Below, one piece after another: positions 62,783 to 64,000 of a stretch of 64,000 nt of DNA (position 1 is its first letter; every line of letters starts with the position of its first letter). Under the pieces are notes generated by a model, which saw only the letters and a list, made by a program, of their open reading frames with translations, was not told the origin of the DNA and made no database searches. This stretch comes from CAVVFX01 sp963747535 (GTDB lineage Bacteria; Acidobacteriota; Terriglobia; Bryobacterales; Bryobacteraceae). The stretch is from assembly GCA_963747535.1 (NCBI GenBank), contig CAVVFX010000006.1:372001-436000 (forward strand), given 5' to 3'. A program made the position numbers and the translations under genes.

Positions 62783-64000
62783 TTACTTGTTTTTTGTACC
62801 GAACAGAGATTGGTATTTCGGATCGGTCCTCAGGTTCTCCAGAATCGGCTCCGTCCGAATTTCCTCCGCTGGATAACCTGCCTGCAGCGCAGCCTGGATC
62901 GCGTTCCGCGCAGCGACCCGATTGTGCTGTTGTTCGTAGACGAGGGCGGCTCGAAACAGGACATAACCGTCATCCCGCGAGAGGCGAAGAGCTTCCGCGA
63001 TCTCTCCTGTAGCCGAATCCTTATCGCCGAGGCCGGCAAAGTAAAGGGCCAGCCGAGAGCGCAACCTGCTGTCCCGCGCGTTCGCGTTCAGTTCATTCTG
63101 ACCCAACACGACTGCTTTGTGATAAGCTCCAGGAGCTTTCCATGAAAGTTCCGGCGTCCAGCGATAAGCGTCCGCCAGGTTACCCCACCAGATCGAATTG
63201 GTGCTTGCGGCAGCCACGGCTTTCTCGTAACATCGCGTCGCGTCTTTAAACCTTCCCTGGAAGGAGTACGCAGCACCGAGGTTGCCATAATTCATGGCGA
63301 GCGGCTTCAGCGCCACTGACTTATTCAGCTGAACCACCGCTGCAGCGTAATCGCCCATGCGCAGGTATGCGGCACCCAGATCATTGTAAGCGTTATAATT
63401 GCCCGGTGTCAGATCGAGCACACGGCGATAATAGCGCACCGCCTCAGCTTCCCTCCAATTGTTGAAATAATAATTTCCCAGTGACTGGTAGCCTCTCCAA
63501 TCATTTGGCCGGAGTTGTACAGCCTTCTTATAGGTTCGTTCGGCATCGTCTTGCCGGTTCATGTATTGATAAGTACGCGCGAGACGGCGGAAGGCTTCCG
63601 CATTGACCGGATCGATTTTGAGGGCTCGCTGAAACTCCTGTTCGGCCTCTTCGTATCGGCCCTTGGCGGAAAGCGCCCGGCCCATGGTCACGCGGACCTC
63701 CGCCAGTTTACCGTTAAGTTCGACCGCGCGCGAAGCGCTTTTGACCGCTTCGTCCACGGATCGAGGATCCTTCTTCGAGTTGAACTGGTCCAGCCAGGCT
63801 TGCGCCAACCCGGAATAAGCCAGGGCGTACCCGGAGTCAAGCTGGATAGCTTTCTGAAAATCGACGATGGCCTTTCCGAGATACTCAATGTTATCGACGC
63901 GCTGCAGGTATCCGCGGCCTGCGACGTAATAACTATAAGCCGAAGGTACGTTGGTGTTACCGACTTGCAGTGCCACGAAAGCGCTGGGGCTCAAACTTAT
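62783..64000 (-). CDS. TPR-repeat protein, C-terminal part
   Basis: The frame is open to the right edge, so the gene starts outside. At least 405 residues of consecutive TPR units (AIVDFQKAIQLDSGYALAYS, EEAEQEFQRALKIDPVNAEA, DAERTYKKAVQLRPNDWRGY, YRRVLDLTPGNYNAYNDLGA) and a tail EPILENLRTDPKYQSLFGTK. That tail and the opening PSAYSYYVAGRGYLQR are typical of acidobacterial TolB/TPR or Ser/Thr kinase-TPR proteins, so the missing N-terminus probably carries a TolB, regulator or kinase domain. Confidence 0.85.
   Translation of the reverse strand: MSLSPSAFVALQVGNTNVPSAYSYYVAGRGYLQRVDNIEYLGKAIVDFQKAIQLDSGYALAYSGLAQAWLDQFNSKKDPRSVDEAVKSASRAVELNGKLAEVRVTMGRALSAKGRYEEAEQEFQRALKIDPVNAEAFRRLARTYQYMNRQDDAERTYKKAVQLRPNDWRGYQSLGNYYFNNWREAEAVRYYRRVLDLTPGNYNAYNDLGAAYLRMGDYAAAVVQLNKSVALKPLAMNYGNLGAAYSFQGRFKDATRCYEKAVAAASTNSIWWGNLADAYRWTPELSWKAPGAYHKAVVLGQNELNANARDSRLRSRLALYFAGLGDKDSATGEIAEALRLSRDDGYVLFRAALVYEQQHNRVAARNAIQAALQAGYPAEEIRTEPILENLRTDPKYQSLFGTKNK

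Overview
The window is GC-rich and gene-dense. Several gene families that are typical of soil Acidobacteriota of the Solibacter/Bryobacter kind occur together: a MacB-like permease without an ATPase, very large TonB-dependent receptors with a carboxypeptidase-like N-terminal domain, a DUF1592-type cytochrome beside a Tat-exported DUF1552 protein, a VWFA-related acidobacterial protein, and two members of the small STGPKT...RHG family. LpxB shows a Gram-negative envelope. The lineage is inferred from gene content only.

Layout. 1-6326 (minus): respiratory complex I genes nuoA, nuoB, fused nuoCD, nuoE, nuoF and nuoG (cut by the window edge). The amino-acid signal is excellent, but about 21 small indels, mostly single extra bases, break every gene except nuoB. 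6327-7242: gene remnants, including the last 54 codons of a transketolase, plus hairpin repeats. 7243-14154 (minus): ADOP-type permease, Tat-exported aldo/keto reductase, DUF1697 protein, secreted GH29 alpha-L-fucosidase, and an exported TIM-barrel isomerase. 14276-19309 (minus): a tightly packed trio of multi-domain cytochrome, DUF1552 protein and ankyrin-repeat protein. 19581-22710 (minus): lpxB overlapping a secreted M1-like protein whose zinc site is lost. 22851-25917: a frameshifted STGPKT family gene, a small unknown gene, a ThuA protein and an MntA/HepT toxin-antitoxin pair with a nonsense codon in hepT.

26495-35351 (minus): a six-gene operon running TonB receptor, enolase-superfamily enzyme, sugar isomerase, Gfo/Idh/MocA dehydrogenase, DUF1080 protein and PQQ-like beta-propeller. 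It most likely takes up and oxidises a sugar or acid sugar. A divergent TolB/TPR regulator (35560-37401) faces it across a region with a CRP-like site. 38206-42463 (plus): a broken STGPKT gene, molybdenum cofactor genes moeA, moaC and a mog/moaB gene, a VWA protein, then an ABC exporter and a small membrane protein (to 44652). 44543-50897 (minus): DinB protein, giant TonB receptor and GHL6-like glycosidase. A membrane-anchored regulator (50998, plus) faces the glycosidase across a perfect 10-bp inverted repeat; its N-terminal module is shared with the 35560 regulator.

52312-62068 (minus): a long co-directional run. In transcription order it holds a four-carbon acid-sugar kinase, a PdxA-type dehydrogenase and an HpcH/HpaI aldolase (a compact acid-sugar catabolic pathway), a secreted unknown protein, a RegB/RegA redox two-component pair, a TonB receptor, a YjbQ protein and an M20 peptidase. 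62386-64000 (minus): a small cupredoxin-like protein below a TPR protein that runs off the window. No rRNA, tRNA, CRISPR array or intact transposase was seen.
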